NCBI GenBank assembly: GCA_031286695.1 | Contig: JAITTY010000018.1 | Location: 55,934-119,933 of the forward strand | DNA: 64,000 nucleotides | Direction of reading: 5' to 3' | DNA from: Sphingobacterium sp. | GTDB taxonomy: Bacteria; Bacteroidota; Bacteroidia; Sphingobacteriales; Sphingobacteriaceae | Shown here: positions 26,871-36,534 of the stretch, piece after piece | Numbering within the stretch: position 1 is the first letter of the stretch | Layout: every line of letters starts with the position of its first letter | Notes under the pieces: generated by a model | The model's database searches: none | What the model was told of the DNA's origin: nothing | The model's input: only the letters and a program-made list of their open reading frames with translations | Position numbers and translations under genes: made by a program

Positions 26871-27311
26871 CTAAACATCTTTTGAATATTTCATTAAATA
26901 AGAGTCGTGACTTTCTTCCATAATTTTAAATCCAAGCTTTATGTATAGTCTTTGTGCTTTATTGACTTTTAAAACCTGTAATGTAATTGATCTCTTCTCG
27001 GAATTTGCTTCATTTATGATCTGTTCAAAGATCTTTTTTCCGATTCCTCTGCCTTGGTATAGCGGATCGATCTGAATTTGTATCAACTCGATACTATCCT
27101 GTTTTCTTTCTATTTTTAAGAGTCCAATTGATGTTCTATTATATTCAATGATGGAGGCATGTTCGAATTTATATTTTACTCTCAGCATATGTGAGTCGAC
27201 GGTTGTCGAAAGAGAAGATGCTATTAAATGGGGATTCATAGTTTTTGTTCTTAAATCCAAAAGAAAATTCAAATCACTTTCCAGTGCTGTTCGATATGTT
27301 AATTGGGACAT
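26871..27311 (-). CDS. GNAT-family N-acetyltransferase
   Basis: 146 residues of the acetyl-CoA-dependent GNAT fold. The acetyl-CoA pyrophosphate loop is QIDPLYQGRGIGKKIFEQII (about 84-103), followed by ITLQVLKVNKAQRLYIKLGF, the usual motif B. The acceptor substrate is unknown. Convergent with the alcohol dehydrogenase gene and monocistronic. Confidence 0.88.
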   Translation of the reverse strand: MSQLTYRTALESDLNFLLDLRTKTMNPHLIASSLSTTVDSHMLRVKYKFEHASIIEYNRTSIGLLKIERKQDSIELIQIQIDPLYQGRGIGKKIFEQIINEANSEKRSITLQVLKVNKAQRLYIKLGFKIMEESHDSYLMKYSKDV

Positions 27312-27660
27312 TACTATGTTGATGTTTTAACGGTTTAATCTATTTAGTTTGATGGGGCATATTCTGCTTAACCATAAACTCAGAATACAAGTTTCTGTAA
27401 TGAGGTGATGAATCAGATGATAAATCGCCCAGGGAAATTATCCTGCAATTTAGCATATTCTTATCATATCTGTATCTTCTCATTCCTACGGCTTTGCCTA
27501 AAGGCTGAATAACTCGGTTGTTTTAGATTTTTTTTATGACAATTTTATGTGACGGTTTTTGAGCCTGTCTCGCTGTGAATAGCGTAACTTTAGTGTAGTT
27601 TTTACACATATTATGTGATAAATATTTTTTATTCAATGAGACAATAAATAAATAATTTCA
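27312..27660. other. Divergent intergenic region
   Basis: 349 bases between the GNAT (minus) and aldo/keto reductase (plus) genes. No gene is seen. TAACTTTAG near 27585 resembles a Bacteroidota -7 box and could serve the reductase, but no -33 element lies at the usual distance. A GTGT/ACAC mini-hairpin with a T5 loop follows near 27593-27609. Confidence 0.4.
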
Positions 27661-28605
27661 ATGAAAAAGGTAGAAATACAACACACAGATTTGCAGATAG
27701 CACCTATTAATTTTGGTGGAAATGTTTTTGGATGGACTTTGGACCAACAGCAGTCATTTGAGATTTTAGATAAATTTGTAGGGGAAGGATTTAATTTTAT
27801 TGATACGGCCGATACCTATTCATGGTGGGTAAATGGCACAGGGGGACAATCAGAAGAAATTATTGGCAAATGGCTGAAGAGCCGTGGTAATCGTCAGGAT
27901 ATGGTGATTGCAACAAAAGTTGGCTCGGAAACCAAGGAGCACGGCTACGATATATCAAAAAAGCATATTCTGAAATCTGCAGATGAATCTTTAAAAAGGT
28001 TGGGAGTAGATCATATTGATTTATACTATACCCATTTTGACGATAAAGTAACACCGGTGGAGGAGACGCTATCTGCTTATGATGAATTGATTAAAGCGGG
28101 CAAGGTTAGGTATATTGCAGCTTCTAATTTGTCTCCAGCACGATTAATCGAAAGCTTTGATGTTGCAGAGAAAAACGGTCTACCCAAATATGTCGCATTA
28201 CAGCCACATTACAATCTTGTTGAACGGGCAGGTTTTGAAACAGATTATGCTTCGTTGGTTGAAAGATATGGCTTGAGTGTATTTCCTTATTGGTCGCTTG
28301 CTGCCGGATTTCTGACAGGTAAATATCGCACTGAAGCAGATTTTGATAAAACAGCCAGAGGGGGAGGAATTAAGAAGTATTTTGATGAGAAAGGAAAAGC
28401 TGTTTTGAAAGCACTGGATTCCATCTCTGAGAAACATGAGGCGAAACAGGCGACGGTAGCGCTAGCTTGGTTGTTGGCCAACCCCCTTATCACGGCACCG
28501 ATTGTAAGTGCTACAAGTGAAAATCAATTGGAAACATTGTTTGCTGCTCCGGCGCTAAAATTGGATACAGAGGACATTGAATTGTTGAATGAAGTGAGTA
28601 AATGA
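27661..28605 (+). CDS. Aldo/keto reductase
   Basis: 314-residue NADPH-dependent (beta/alpha)8 oxidoreductase. The catalytic tetrad is visible: Asp and Tyr in FIDTADTYSWW, Lys in MVIATKVGSE and His in DLYYTHFDD. The C-terminal cofactor region contains ITAPIVSATSENQLETL. It resembles the YajO/Tas-like group acting on small aldehydes or keto-sugars. Monocistronic and followed by a terminator. Confidence 0.92.
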   Translation: MKKVEIQHTDLQIAPINFGGNVFGWTLDQQQSFEILDKFVGEGFNFIDTADTYSWWVNGTGGQSEEIIGKWLKSRGNRQDMVIATKVGSETKEHGYDISKKHILKSADESLKRLGVDHIDLYYTHFDDKVTPVEETLSAYDELIKAGKVRYIAASNLSPARLIESFDVAEKNGLPKYVALQPHYNLVERAGFETDYASLVERYGLSVFPYWSLAAGFLTGKYRTEADFDKTARGGGIKKYFDEKGKAVLKALDSISEKHEAKQATVALAWLLANPLITAPIVSATSENQLETLFAAPALKLDTEDIELLNEVSK

Positions 28606-28657
28606 TGATTTTATAATTATCCAGTGATCACTTATTAGATCCCAACCATCATACAGA

Positions 28658-28688
28658 AATCCTCACCTTTGGTGGGGATTTTTTATTT
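28658..28688 (+). terminator. Terminator after the aldo/keto reductase gene
   Basis: AATCCTCACC, loop TTT, GGTGGGGATT: a 10-bp stem with one G-T pair, then a T tract (28681-28684). It lies 52 bases after the stop. Confidence 0.85.
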
Positions 28689-28824
28689 CTGTCTGGAAGA
28701 TAAGAAATAAAAAAATACGTATGCTAATAAGCGTTGTATAAAACAAAACAATGGACCAGGACAAGAGGAGGTTATTTCTATACTTTAAGAAGTTTATTGT
28801 AAATTAGGTTGATAAATTGATCTT

Positions 28825-30540
28825 ATGAAAAAAATCTTGATACTCTTTTTGGTATTGCTTTCCGGTAGAGGTTATTCCCAGACGCTTACACCATATGAAC
28901 AAGGCAATGGTAATCAGACGACAACTTTTGATGAAATGCGTAGATACTATCAGGGATTAGCACAGCAATACGCATCTGTCAGTTATGAACCAAAGGGGCA
29001 AGATGATAACAATAAACCAATCGATGTCGTTATATTTAATCCTTCAGGAAATACTTTGGAGGAGTCGAGAAAAGAGAAGTGTATTTTATTTGTTAATAAT
29101 GGCATTCATCCTGGAGAGCCAGATGGGATCGACGCGACTATGATGCTTATGAGGGATTTGGCAACAGGAAAAATTAAACCGCCAAAAAATGTAATTGTCG
29201 TTGCGCTCGCGAGTTATAATGTCAGTGGAATGTTGAATAGAGGTAGTTTTTCCAGGGCCAATCAAAATGGTCCTGAGGAGTATGGTTTCCGAGGAAATGC
29301 TAGAAATTACGACTTAAATAGAGATTTTATCAAAACGGACACCAAAAACTCACGTAGTTTCCAGCAGATTTTTCACTGGATCAAACCTGATGTTTTTATT
29401 GATAACCATGTCAGCAACGGTGCAGATTATCAATACACATTCACGTATATTTCAACAAATAAAGAACGTTTGGGAAACGTTTTGGGAAACTACTTTAACG
29501 GCCAAATGCAGAAAACCTTGCTAAAGGATCTTCAGGGAAAAGGATTTATTTCTGTTCCCTATGTTAACATCCATAACGACGTTCCAGATGGTGGATTTCC
29601 AGCTTTTATGGACTCACCGAGATATGCAACGGGTTACACCAGTTTATTTAATGTAATTGGAACGGTTGTAGAAACGCACATGTTGAAGCCTTATAAAGAA
29701 CGGGTTAAAGTGACTTATGATTATATGCTTTGTAACCTCAATTTTATGGAGGAGAATTGGAAGATCATCAAGCAGAAGAGATCTGAAAACCTGGATCAAT
29801 ATAAAATAGGGAATAAATACGCCATTGGATGGAAGCTTGATTCCTCCAGGTATGAAACGATGGACTTTAAAGGCTTTGAAGCAAAATATAAACCGAGTGA
29901 TGTTTCTTCCAAAGATAGATTGTGGTATGATAGGGAAGCAAAATTTTCAAAGCAAGTTAAACTGTACAATACGTATATGCCAACAAAAGAAATCACTATT
30001 CCAAAGTATTATGTAATACCGCAGTCCGAATGGAAAATTATTGATTTGTTAAAGCTCAACCAAATCAAATTGATATGTATCAATAAGGATACTGTTATTA
30101 CAGTGGAGCAATACAGGATTAAGGACTTCAAGACAACTTCAAGCCCCTATGAGGGACATTATTTGCATTTTGATACCGATCTTCTTCGGGAAGTTAACAA
30201 GGTCAAATTTAGCGCTGGCGATTGTTTGGTACCATTGAATCAAGAAGGCGTGAAATTTTTGCTGGAAACTTTAGAGCCTGAAGCTATTGATTCCTATTTC
30301 AACTGGAATTTCTTTGATGCAATCTTAGGCCAGAAAGAGTATTATTCAGCCTATGTTTTTGAAGACACGGCAGCTAAGCTTCTAAAAGAGGATAAAGAAT
30401 TAGGAGCTGCATTTGAAAGAGAAAAAATGACCAATCCTAAATTTGCCGAAAATGGAAAAGCACAGTTAGACTGGATATACAGACATTCTCCTTATTATGA
30501 GGGATCTCATCTTCTTTATCCTATTTGTCGCATCAATTGA
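28825..30540 (+). CDS. Secreted M14-family metallocarboxypeptidase
   Basis: 571 residues with a signal peptide (MKKILILFLVLLSGRGYSQ). An M14 zinc carboxypeptidase domain follows: NNGIHPGEPDG supplies His and Glu, IDNHVSNGADYQY supplies the second His, and GTVVETHMLKPY supplies the general-base Glu. NYDLNRDFIK carries the substrate-binding Arg region. The C-terminal ~230 residues form an additional domain of unknown function, making the protein longer than a bare catalytic unit. Likely periplasmic or surface peptidase for nutrient peptides or cell-wall peptides. Monocistronic. Confidence 0.88.
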   Translation: MKKILILFLVLLSGRGYSQTLTPYEQGNGNQTTTFDEMRRYYQGLAQQYASVSYEPKGQDDNNKPIDVVIFNPSGNTLEESRKEKCILFVNNGIHPGEPDGIDATMMLMRDLATGKIKPPKNVIVVALASYNVSGMLNRGSFSRANQNGPEEYGFRGNARNYDLNRDFIKTDTKNSRSFQQIFHWIKPDVFIDNHVSNGADYQYTFTYISTNKERLGNVLGNYFNGQMQKTLLKDLQGKGFISVPYVNIHNDVPDGGFPAFMDSPRYATGYTSLFNVIGTVVETHMLKPYKERVKVTYDYMLCNLNFMEENWKIIKQKRSENLDQYKIGNKYAIGWKLDSSRYETMDFKGFEAKYKPSDVSSKDRLWYDREAKFSKQVKLYNTYMPTKEITIPKYYVIPQSEWKIIDLLKLNQIKLICINKDTVITVEQYRIKDFKTTSSPYEGHYLHFDTDLLREVNKVKFSAGDCLVPLNQEGVKFLLETLEPEAIDSYFNWNFFDAILGQKEYYSAYVFEDTAAKLLKEDKELGAAFEREKMTNPKFAENGKAQLDWIYRHSPYYEGSHLLYPICRIN

Positions 30541-30576
30541 TAATTATTTTTTTGATAGAACCATATCGTAGGACTG

Positions 30577-31308
30577 TTATTTTGCAAATATGTCCAATGT
30601 GATACCGATGCAAAGTATGACTATAGAGTATGTTGTAAAGCCTAATATTAAGACCATGAATGCTTTGAAATAATTGATCATTTTAGATTTATCAAAAAAT
30701 TGGCCTATTGCCCAAGAATAATAGACAAAGCTTAATACAGTTGCATGCACTATTAAACTAATATGGGTCACCCCCTCCATAATGGCAAACAGTGCATAAA
30801 TTAACATGGTCATCCCCATAATAAAACACAAAAGTATGAGGATCTCGAAAAGGTTATAATCGTATTTTTTGAAGAATATTCTAGTCCAGAGTGCGATAAA
30901 GAATCCCATAATGATATTCGCATAGCCGTAATGATTTTGTAGCCACTGGAAGATTTTGGTTGTTATAATTAGTTTTTTTTCAATGGAGTGTGTGTCGATT
31001 GACTGCATGTATCTTTCTTCTGTATGGAAGAAATGCGAAATGATAGAATACAGCAATGATGTCACAATAACGAAAATGATTGGTTTCACTAGGCGGCTTC
31101 GGTTTTCAGAAATATAGTTTCGTACATTCAGTCCGGGAGCAGTCACCAGTTCTCGAATAGTATAGAGTATGCCGCGTTCAAAGTGAAGTACGTGCTCTAT
31201 TTCATGGGCAACATAATGGGCGTCTATTCTTTTAAGAACCGCAGGCTGACCACAATCGGGACAGAATTTTGATGTCATGTCCGTACCACAGTTTTTGCAA
31301 TTTATCAT
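30577..31308 (-). CDS. DUF3667-type zinc-ribbon membrane protein
   Basis: 243 residues. The N-terminus is a zinc ribbon (INCKNCGTDMTSKFCPDCGQ, four Cys). The characteristic HYVAHEIEHVLHFERGILYT and LVTAPGLNVRNYI segments follow, then four or five membrane helices. This order fits the DUF3667 family of Bacteroidota. Function unknown. It is co-oriented with the DUF5694-like gene 83 bases upstream but need not be in one transcript. Confidence 0.8.
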   Translation of the reverse strand: MINCKNCGTDMTSKFCPDCGQPAVLKRIDAHYVAHEIEHVLHFERGILYTIRELVTAPGLNVRNYISENRSRLVKPIIFVIVTSLLYSIISHFFHTEERYMQSIDTHSIEKKLIITTKIFQWLQNHYGYANIIMGFFIALWTRIFFKKYDYNLFEILILLCFIMGMTMLIYALFAIMEGVTHISLIVHATVLSFVYYSWAIGQFFDKSKMINYFKAFMVLILGFTTYSIVILCIGITLDIFAK

Positions 31309-31391
31309 ATTTACGTGTTTCTTTAGTTAAAGGTTAGTCTTCCTTTTTTAAGGTGGAGGACGTCAAAAGGAGATCGTCATTCCCGATTGGA

Positions 31392-32198
31392 TTAATTAAG
31401 ATATTCCGCAGCTTCTTTGAGTTGATATTTAGGACTCCTTTTTATAAACTCATGCAGAAAAGCGGCGTGAGCGGCGCCCGAGATAATAAAAATGCGATCT
31501 TGTTCTGTTACCGGAATTTGATTGAGGTTGGAGAATATTCTTAAATTTCTCCGATAGAACTTACTAGCTTCATCTGCTCCCTCAAAATTGCCTTTGGTAC
31601 TGCTATATGTGAGTATATCCGCGTTTATGTTAATAAATTTTTGTAAAGTCTCTTGCTGATTAAATAGTTTTAATTTATTGAGTGTTGAAAGTTCTTCAAT
31701 GCTGGAAAATTCCTTCATTATATTTTTAATATAGTTTTTGGAGGTTACGCTGTCTACCTGGTTGTCTAGTTCTGTTCCGATGTTGTAATTATAAAGAGCG
31801 GTTTCCTGCTCATCAATTCCATAAATTTTTTTTACCCCTGCAAGTTTGCCAACTTCATAAGCGATTAAGGCTACTTCGCCGCCAAACTTGGTTTTATAGG
31901 CTTTATCATTAATAAAAGAAGTATAATCTATGTTTAATTCTTTATTTTTTTGTGGGACAATTTCCACACAGATAATTGTTGGTTTAAACGCAGCTAATAA
32001 TTTGGCTATTTTAAGGGTTTCATCTCTATTTTTTTTATCCTTTTCATCGAAATCCACTTTATGAGCATCAGGTGTGTAGCTCATGTGAAATGTCGCAAAA
32101 TTCAGAACCTCTATTTTTTTCTGGGCATAGGAGTTTCCATAGAGTAAGACCCCGAGGATTATCCCAATATTTCTAAGGTGGATGGCGTTAATGAACAT
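31392..32198 (-). CDS. Secreted DUF5694-like protein
   Basis: 268 residues with a signal peptide (IGIILGVLLYGNSYAQ). Early in the mature part VLNFATFHMSYTPDAHKVDF and PTIICVEIVPQK resemble the DUF5694/TraB-like group. FIISGAAHAAFLHEFIKRSP closes the domain, as the GxGHxxxL-type ending does in those proteins. These conserved His and Glu residues suggest a metal-binding hydrolase-like fold, but no activity is established. Divergent from the LuxR-family gene. Confidence 0.65.
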   Translation of the reverse strand: MFINAIHLRNIGIILGVLLYGNSYAQKKIEVLNFATFHMSYTPDAHKVDFDEKDKKNRDETLKIAKLLAAFKPTIICVEIVPQKNKELNIDYTSFINDKAYKTKFGGEVALIAYEVGKLAGVKKIYGIDEQETALYNYNIGTELDNQVDSVTSKNYIKNIMKEFSSIEELSTLNKLKLFNQQETLQKFININADILTYSSTKGNFEGADEASKFYRRNLRIFSNLNQIPVTEQDRIFIISGAAHAAFLHEFIKRSPKYQLKEAAEYLN

Positions 32199-32289
32199 TG
32201 TGCTATTATACGATTATATGTTTTTCAGTTATGTTGGCTAGTTTTTTAGCTGTTTTTTCCAAAAGTATTACAGTTTGTCTAATTAAAAG

Positions 32290-32313
32290 CTACACTTGAG
32301 TGTAGTTTTTTTT
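32290..32313 (+). promoter_or_regulatory. Hairpin with T-tract in the leader of the LuxR gene
   Basis: CTACACT, TG, AGTGTAG (32290-32305) is followed directly by eight T and lies 25 bases before the LuxR-family ATG. As RNA it would form a short stem with a U tract, i.e. a terminator-like attenuator. As DNA it is a 7-bp inverted repeat that could be an operator. Confidence 0.4.
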
Positions 32314-32337
32314 AACTTCGGGATTTAGAATTTTGAT

Positions 32338-33093
32338 ATGGATTTTAACGCGTTGTTTTCTCAAAAAAATACGGTAGATAAACTTTCAGAGAAGGACCTA
32401 TCACAAGCCTATGGTTACATCGAGCTCGTCAAAGCATTTTCACGAGTTACTTACCAAAGTATTTACGTGATAGATTATCAAGCTAAAAGTTTTGAGTTTG
32501 TATCAGATAATCCATTGTTTTTGGCAGGTTTAACAGCTACTGAAGTGATGGAAATGGGGTATAGCTTTTATCAAAAATATGTTTCACCAGAAGACTTCCA
32601 GATGCTCATCAATATTAACGAAGCGGGTTTTAGCTTTTACGAAAAAATCCCCATGGAGGAAAGAAAGCTTCATATTATATCTTATGATTTTCAGATACAA
32701 AACGCCTACAATAAATTTATTCTAATCAACCATAAATTGACGCCTATTTTTTTGACAGAAGAAGGTAAAATATGGAAAGCAATCTGTATCGTATCACTGT
32801 CAACGAAGGTATCTTCAGGTAACGTGACAATCGAAAAACTGCATTCTGATTCGTTATGGGAGCTAGATCTCTTGACCGGTAAGTGGAATTCGCAAAAAAA
32901 GATCAATCTTACGGAACGCGAGGTAGAGATCTTACGTTTTTATCATCGTGGTCTGACAATTCACGAAACTTCAGAGAAAATATTCGTTTCGATAGATACG
33001 GTGAAATTTCATCGACGGAAATTATTTGAAAAGTTGGGTGTGAGTAATATGAATGAAGCACTGGTCATTGCGTTGAACAATAGATTATTGTAG
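32338..33093 (+). CDS. LuxR-family transcriptional regulator with PAS-like N-terminus
   Basis: 251 residues. Residues about 185-250 are a LuxR/GerE HTH (NLTEREVEILRFYHRGLTIH, then VSIDTVKFHRRKLFEKLGV). The N-terminal ~150 residues look like a PAS fold (IYVIDYQAKSFEFVSDNPLF). There is no receiver domain, so it is a one-component regulator sensing an unknown ligand. It has an unusual hairpin in its leader and a terminator after the stop. Monocistronic. Confidence 0.85.
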   Translation: MDFNALFSQKNTVDKLSEKDLSQAYGYIELVKAFSRVTYQSIYVIDYQAKSFEFVSDNPLFLAGLTATEVMEMGYSFYQKYVSPEDFQMLININEAGFSFYEKIPMEERKLHIISYDFQIQNAYNKFILINHKLTPIFLTEEGKIWKAICIVSLSTKVSSGNVTIEKLHSDSLWELDLLTGKWNSQKKINLTEREVEILRFYHRGLTIHETSEKIFVSIDTVKFHRRKLFEKLGVSNMNEALVIALNNRLL

Positions 33094-33124
33094 CGGAGCG
33101 AGGAATTGATCCTGTTTTAATATA

Positions 33125-33146
33125 AGCGCCCCCGTAAGGAGGCGCT
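33125..33146. terminator. Hairpin terminator between convergent genes
   Basis: AGCGCCCCC, loop GTAA, GGAGGCGCT: near-perfect GC-rich stem. It lies between the stops of the LuxR regulator (33093) and the Msr fusion (33153), with a T-rich stretch following on the plus strand. Confidence 0.8.
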
Positions 33147-33152
33147 ATTTAG

Positions 33153-34256
33153 CTATTTTTTTACCAATAAGGGCAGGTACTTTTCGTAGCCCTCTGCTTT
33201 CATCTTATCTTTTGGAACAAAACGCAGTGAAGCACTGTTGATGCAGTAGCGCAAACCACCTTTGTCGGCTGGTCCATCATTAAAAACGTGACCGAGATGA
33301 GCGTCTCCAGTTTTACTGCGTACTTCCGTTCTTCGCATTCCATAAGAATTGTCTGAGAGTTCCTGAATCAGGCTATCATTAATCGGTTTAGAGAAACTTG
33401 GCCAGCCACAGCCAGATTCAAATTTATCCGTGGAAACAAATAAGGGTTCTCCTGTAGTAACATCGACATATATCCCTTCCCTGAATTCATCATTGTATTC
33501 ATTGTCGAATGCGCGCTCAGTTGCACCGTTTTGTGTGACATTAAATTGTAATGGTGTTAACTCCTTCTTCAAGGTTTCCTTGTCTGCTTTTTTAAATGAT
33601 TTTTCGGAATTCAATGCCGTCTTTTCTGGGTTCGCCTTTCGGGCAAGTTCAAATAAATCCGGACTTATATGACAATAGCCACCTGGGTTTTTGTCCAAGT
33701 ATTTTTGATGGTAGGCTTCTGCATCATAGTAGTTCTGTAAAGGTTCTACTTCGACAACTATTTTGCCCGAATATTGACCTGCCAATTTAGCGATCTGTTC
33801 TTTGATGATAGCGGCATCTTCCACATTATTGTAATAGATACCTGTGCGGTACTGTGTGCCTATATCATTACCTTGTTTATTGACTGAGGTTGGATCAATA
33901 GTTTTGAAGAAAAGGTCAACAAGCAGTCTGAGGTCTACAGCCTGAGGATCGTAGCTTACCTTTACTGTTTCTGCAAAACCAGTCTTTCCTGTAGAAACTT
34001 GTGTGTAAGAGGGATTTTGAAGATTTCCATTGGCGTAGCCAACCTCGGTTGCAGTAACCCCTCGAACTTGTTTAAAGAAATGTTCCGTTCCCCAGAAGCA
34101 GCCTCCTGCAAAATAGATGACATGATCTTTTTGATGTGTAGTATTCATAGTATTTTGTGTTGACGATTTTAAATCTTTTCCTTTTTGTGAAAAACAAACC
34201 TTACTGATCAGAAATAGACCGATGGCTATAGCAAGGAGGATAAATAAGTGTTTCAT
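33153..34256 (-). CDS. msrAB: Bifunctional peptide-methionine sulfoxide reductase MsrA-MsrB
   Basis: 367 residues. A signal or anchor segment ([20 protein letters not shown], about 3-22) directs it to the periplasm. MsrA follows (about 45-205) with its reactive Cys in [14 protein letters not shown]. MsrB comes last (about 225-365) with [18 protein letters not shown] and the catalytic Cys in [12 protein letters not shown]. The zinc-binding CxxC pairs of many MsrB proteins are absent, as is usual in fused forms. It repairs both S- and R-methionine sulfoxide in exported proteins. Start taken at ATG 34256; a longer frame to 34310 would put residues before the signal. Confidence 0.93.
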   Translation of the reverse strand: MKHLFILLAIAIGLFLISKVCFSQKGKDLKSSTQNTMNTTHQKDHVIYFAGGCFWGTEHFFKQVRGVTATEVGYANGNLQNPSYTQVSTGKTGFAETVKVSYDPQAVDLRLLVDLFFKTIDPTSVNKQGNDIGTQYRTGIYYNNVEDAAIIKEQIAKLAGQYSGKIVVEVEPLQNYYDAEAYHQKYLDKNPGGYCHISPDLFELARKANPEKTALNSEKSFKKADKETLKKELTPLQFNVTQNGATERAFDNEYNDEFREGIYVDVTTGEPLFVSTDKFESGCGWPSFSKPINDSLIQELSDNSYGMRRTEVRSKTGDAHLGHVFNDGPADKGGLRYCINSASLRFVPKDKMKAEGYEKYLPLLVKK

Positions 34257-34535
34257 AATATGAATTGCTAAGCGAAAGAAACATAATTGTTTCTTTATGT
34301 CAATTAACAAACACCGTACCTTTCTACGCTGTTTCGCTCGGAGATATCAGCAGTCATTAAATCTTAGTACTCTTTTTACAATTGAAAGACGAAGTCGTTA
34401 AATCAAACTTGGATACTGACAAAAAGACCACTCTGGCGACAATCGAGCGTGGAATGTTTGACAGTATAATTCTTATCCTGTCAATAGCTTCTATGGCGCA
34501 TCGGAGATGAATGATCAAGTGAAAATAGGACAGTT

Positions 34536-36461
34536 TTAATAACGAGATACACTGTTGGCTGATAAGGAAGCTACGTTGTCATAAAACTGTCTTATTACTG
34601 CGATTATAGCTTCCTTGTCATAAGCATAGAGTCTATGAAGTTCTTCTTGGGTGCCCTGGACCGCAAAAGTATCAGGTAGTCCCAGTCTTTTTAAACGGGC
34701 CTTATAACCCTGATCGACCATAAATTCCATGATAGCGCTGCCCACGCCACCTGCTATACATCCATCTTCGACAGTAATGACATAAGGATATGTTTGGAAT
34801 ACTTCATGTAAGAGTTCTTCGTCGAGGGGTTTAAAGAACCTTAAATCATAATGAGCAATAGATATTCCTTCGTTGAGCAATTCGCTGCAGGCTTCCATAG
34901 CATATTGGCCGACCGGGCCGAGAGAAAGTATTGCAATATCTTTACCGACGCAGAGTTTTCTTCCTTTTCCGATTTCAAGTTTGGTGAATCTATTGGTATG
35001 CTGATCCTGAATGCCAAAACCTTTTGGGTAGCGGATTGCAAATGGCCCTTCAACAGGGCCGGCCTGTGCGGTAAATAGTAAGTTTCTAAGATCCGTCAGT
35101 GTCATAGGGGAAGCCCCCACGATATTGGGTATGCAACGGAGAAAAGCAATGTCAAATGCACCCTGGTGAGTGGGGCCATCGGGACCGACTACGCCAGCTC
35201 TGTCAATACAGAGCACGATCTGTAATTTTTGCAATGCGACATCATGGATCAGCTGATCGTATGCGCGCTGTAAAAATGTCGAATAGATGACACAGAAAGG
35301 CAGCAATCCATCGGTGGCAAGACCCGCAGAAAAAGTAACAGCGTGCTGTTCGCAGATACCAACGTCAAAAACACGATGGGGCATCGCTTGTTTCATTGAA
35401 GTCAACTTACTGCCCGAGAGCATGGCTGGACTAATGGCCACGATACGGTTATTGCTCTGGGCCAATTTGGTCAGCGTTTCCCCAAATACCTCCTGAAATG
35501 TGTTCCTATAAAGCTGAGAAGACTTGTTTTCTAAACGCATGCCCGTCAGCTTATCGAATTTTCCGGTTGCATGCCACAGTTCTTTGTTTAGCATTGCTGG
35601 CGCAAAGCCTTTTCCCTTTTGTGTTACACAGTGTAATATTTTGGGCCCGGGGATCTGTTTTAGCTGTTCGAATACTTTGATTAATTTTGGAAGATTATGA
35701 CCATCAATCGGTCCAAAATAGCGGATATTTAGAGCTTCGAAAAGATTGCTCGAAGCAAGTAAGCCTGTCTTCATAAGTTTTTCCAATTTTCGGATTGTAG
35801 CGATAGACCAGCCTGCCCGCTGTTTAGTCGACAAGAGCTTTTTAATGTGAGCTTTTAATTTATTATAAGTGTGCCCCGATATTAGGTCAACCAGATAGTT
35901 CTGCAACGCCCCGGTACCAGCATCAATAGACATATTGTTGTCATTTAAAACAATAAGTACGTTAGGCTGTTCGAATCCTATATTATTTAAAGCTTCGAAC
36001 GCCAGACCAGCCGTCAACGCACCGTCGCCAATCACAGCAATATGCTGACGATTGTGGTCCCCTCTATAGCTGGCTGCACATGCCATACCCAAAATTGCAG
36101 AAAGAGAAGTTGATGAATGGCCGGTGCCGAAGGCGTCAAATTCATTTTCTTCCATGGAAGGAAATCCGCTGATACCTCCTAAAAGCCTATTCGAGTGAAA
36201 GAGGGGAGCTCTTCCTGTTAGTAATTTATGTACATAAGCTTGATGCCCTACGTCCCAGATCAATTTGTCTTTAGGAGTGTTAAATACGTAATGCAATGCG
36301 ATGGTAAGCTCCACAACACCAAGGCTTGAACTAAAGTGGCCACCATACATAGCGATATGGTCAATTAAAAAAGTGCGTAGATTCTGGCTCAATTGCGGTA
36401 ATACATGGGGTGGAAGCTCCCGTAATTCTTCGGGGTTGTTTATTTGGTAATTGCTTGTCAT
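34536..36461 (-). CDS. dxs: 1-deoxy-D-xylulose-5-phosphate synthase
   Basis: 641-residue thiamine-diphosphate enzyme that condenses pyruvate and glyceraldehyde-3-phosphate to DXP, the precursor of MEP isoprenoids, thiamine and DXP-dependent pyridoxal phosphate. Domain marks: GGHFSSSLGVVELTIALHYV, DVGHQAYVHKLLTGR, the ThDP motif GDGALTAGLAFEALNN to VLNDNNMSI, and DRAGVVGPDGPTHQGAFDI in the transketolase domain. Start at ATG 36461; an upstream TTG at 36476 is less likely. It is divergent from a MocR-type PLP-dependent regulator. Whether this is the only dxs copy cannot be judged here. Confidence 0.93.
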   Translation of the reverse strand: MTSNYQINNPEELRELPPHVLPQLSQNLRTFLIDHIAMYGGHFSSSLGVVELTIALHYVFNTPKDKLIWDVGHQAYVHKLLTGRAPLFHSNRLLGGISGFPSMEENEFDAFGTGHSSTSLSAILGMACAASYRGDHNRQHIAVIGDGALTAGLAFEALNNIGFEQPNVLIVLNDNNMSIDAGTGALQNYLVDLISGHTYNKLKAHIKKLLSTKQRAGWSIATIRKLEKLMKTGLLASSNLFEALNIRYFGPIDGHNLPKLIKVFEQLKQIPGPKILHCVTQKGKGFAPAMLNKELWHATGKFDKLTGMRLENKSSQLYRNTFQEVFGETLTKLAQSNNRIVAISPAMLSGSKLTSMKQAMPHRVFDVGICEQHAVTFSAGLATDGLLPFCVIYSTFLQRAYDQLIHDVALQKLQIVLCIDRAGVVGPDGPTHQGAFDIAFLRCIPNIVGASPMTLTDLRNLLFTAQAGPVEGPFAIRYPKGFGIQDQHTNRFTKLEIGKGRKLCVGKDIAILSLGPVGQYAMEACSELLNEGISIAHYDLRFFKPLDEELLHEVFQTYPYVITVEDGCIAGGVGSAIMEFMVDQGYKARLKRLGLPDTFAVQGTQEELHRLYAYDKEAIIAVIRQFYDNVASLSANSVSRY

Positions 36462-36497
36462 TTCTTTTTTGTACAAATTTAGATTGATTAGATTTGT

Positions 36498-36509
36498 GGT
36501 ACAGGTACA
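36498..36509. promoter_or_regulatory. Tandem GGTACA repeat, candidate MocR/PdxR site
   Basis: GGTACAGGTACA forms two direct hexamers within the 73-base interval between the divergent dxs and MocR starts. PdxR/MocR proteins commonly bind direct repeats in this kind of position. TTTG at 36493 and TATATG at 36511 flank it. Assignment rests on position and repeat form. Confidence 0.35.
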
Positions 36510-36534
36510 GTATATGTAAAAGTGATCAATACAG

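Noticed and set aside
34382-34510. A 42-codon frame upstream of the Msr fusion that reads like protein (DEVVKSNLDTDKKTTLATIE) and shares a T-LATI-E pattern with the coding-like tail at 40635-40694.
   Set aside because: The DNA match is only about eight bases (CTGGCGAC), the start is TTG and nothing else supports homology. Treated as chance.
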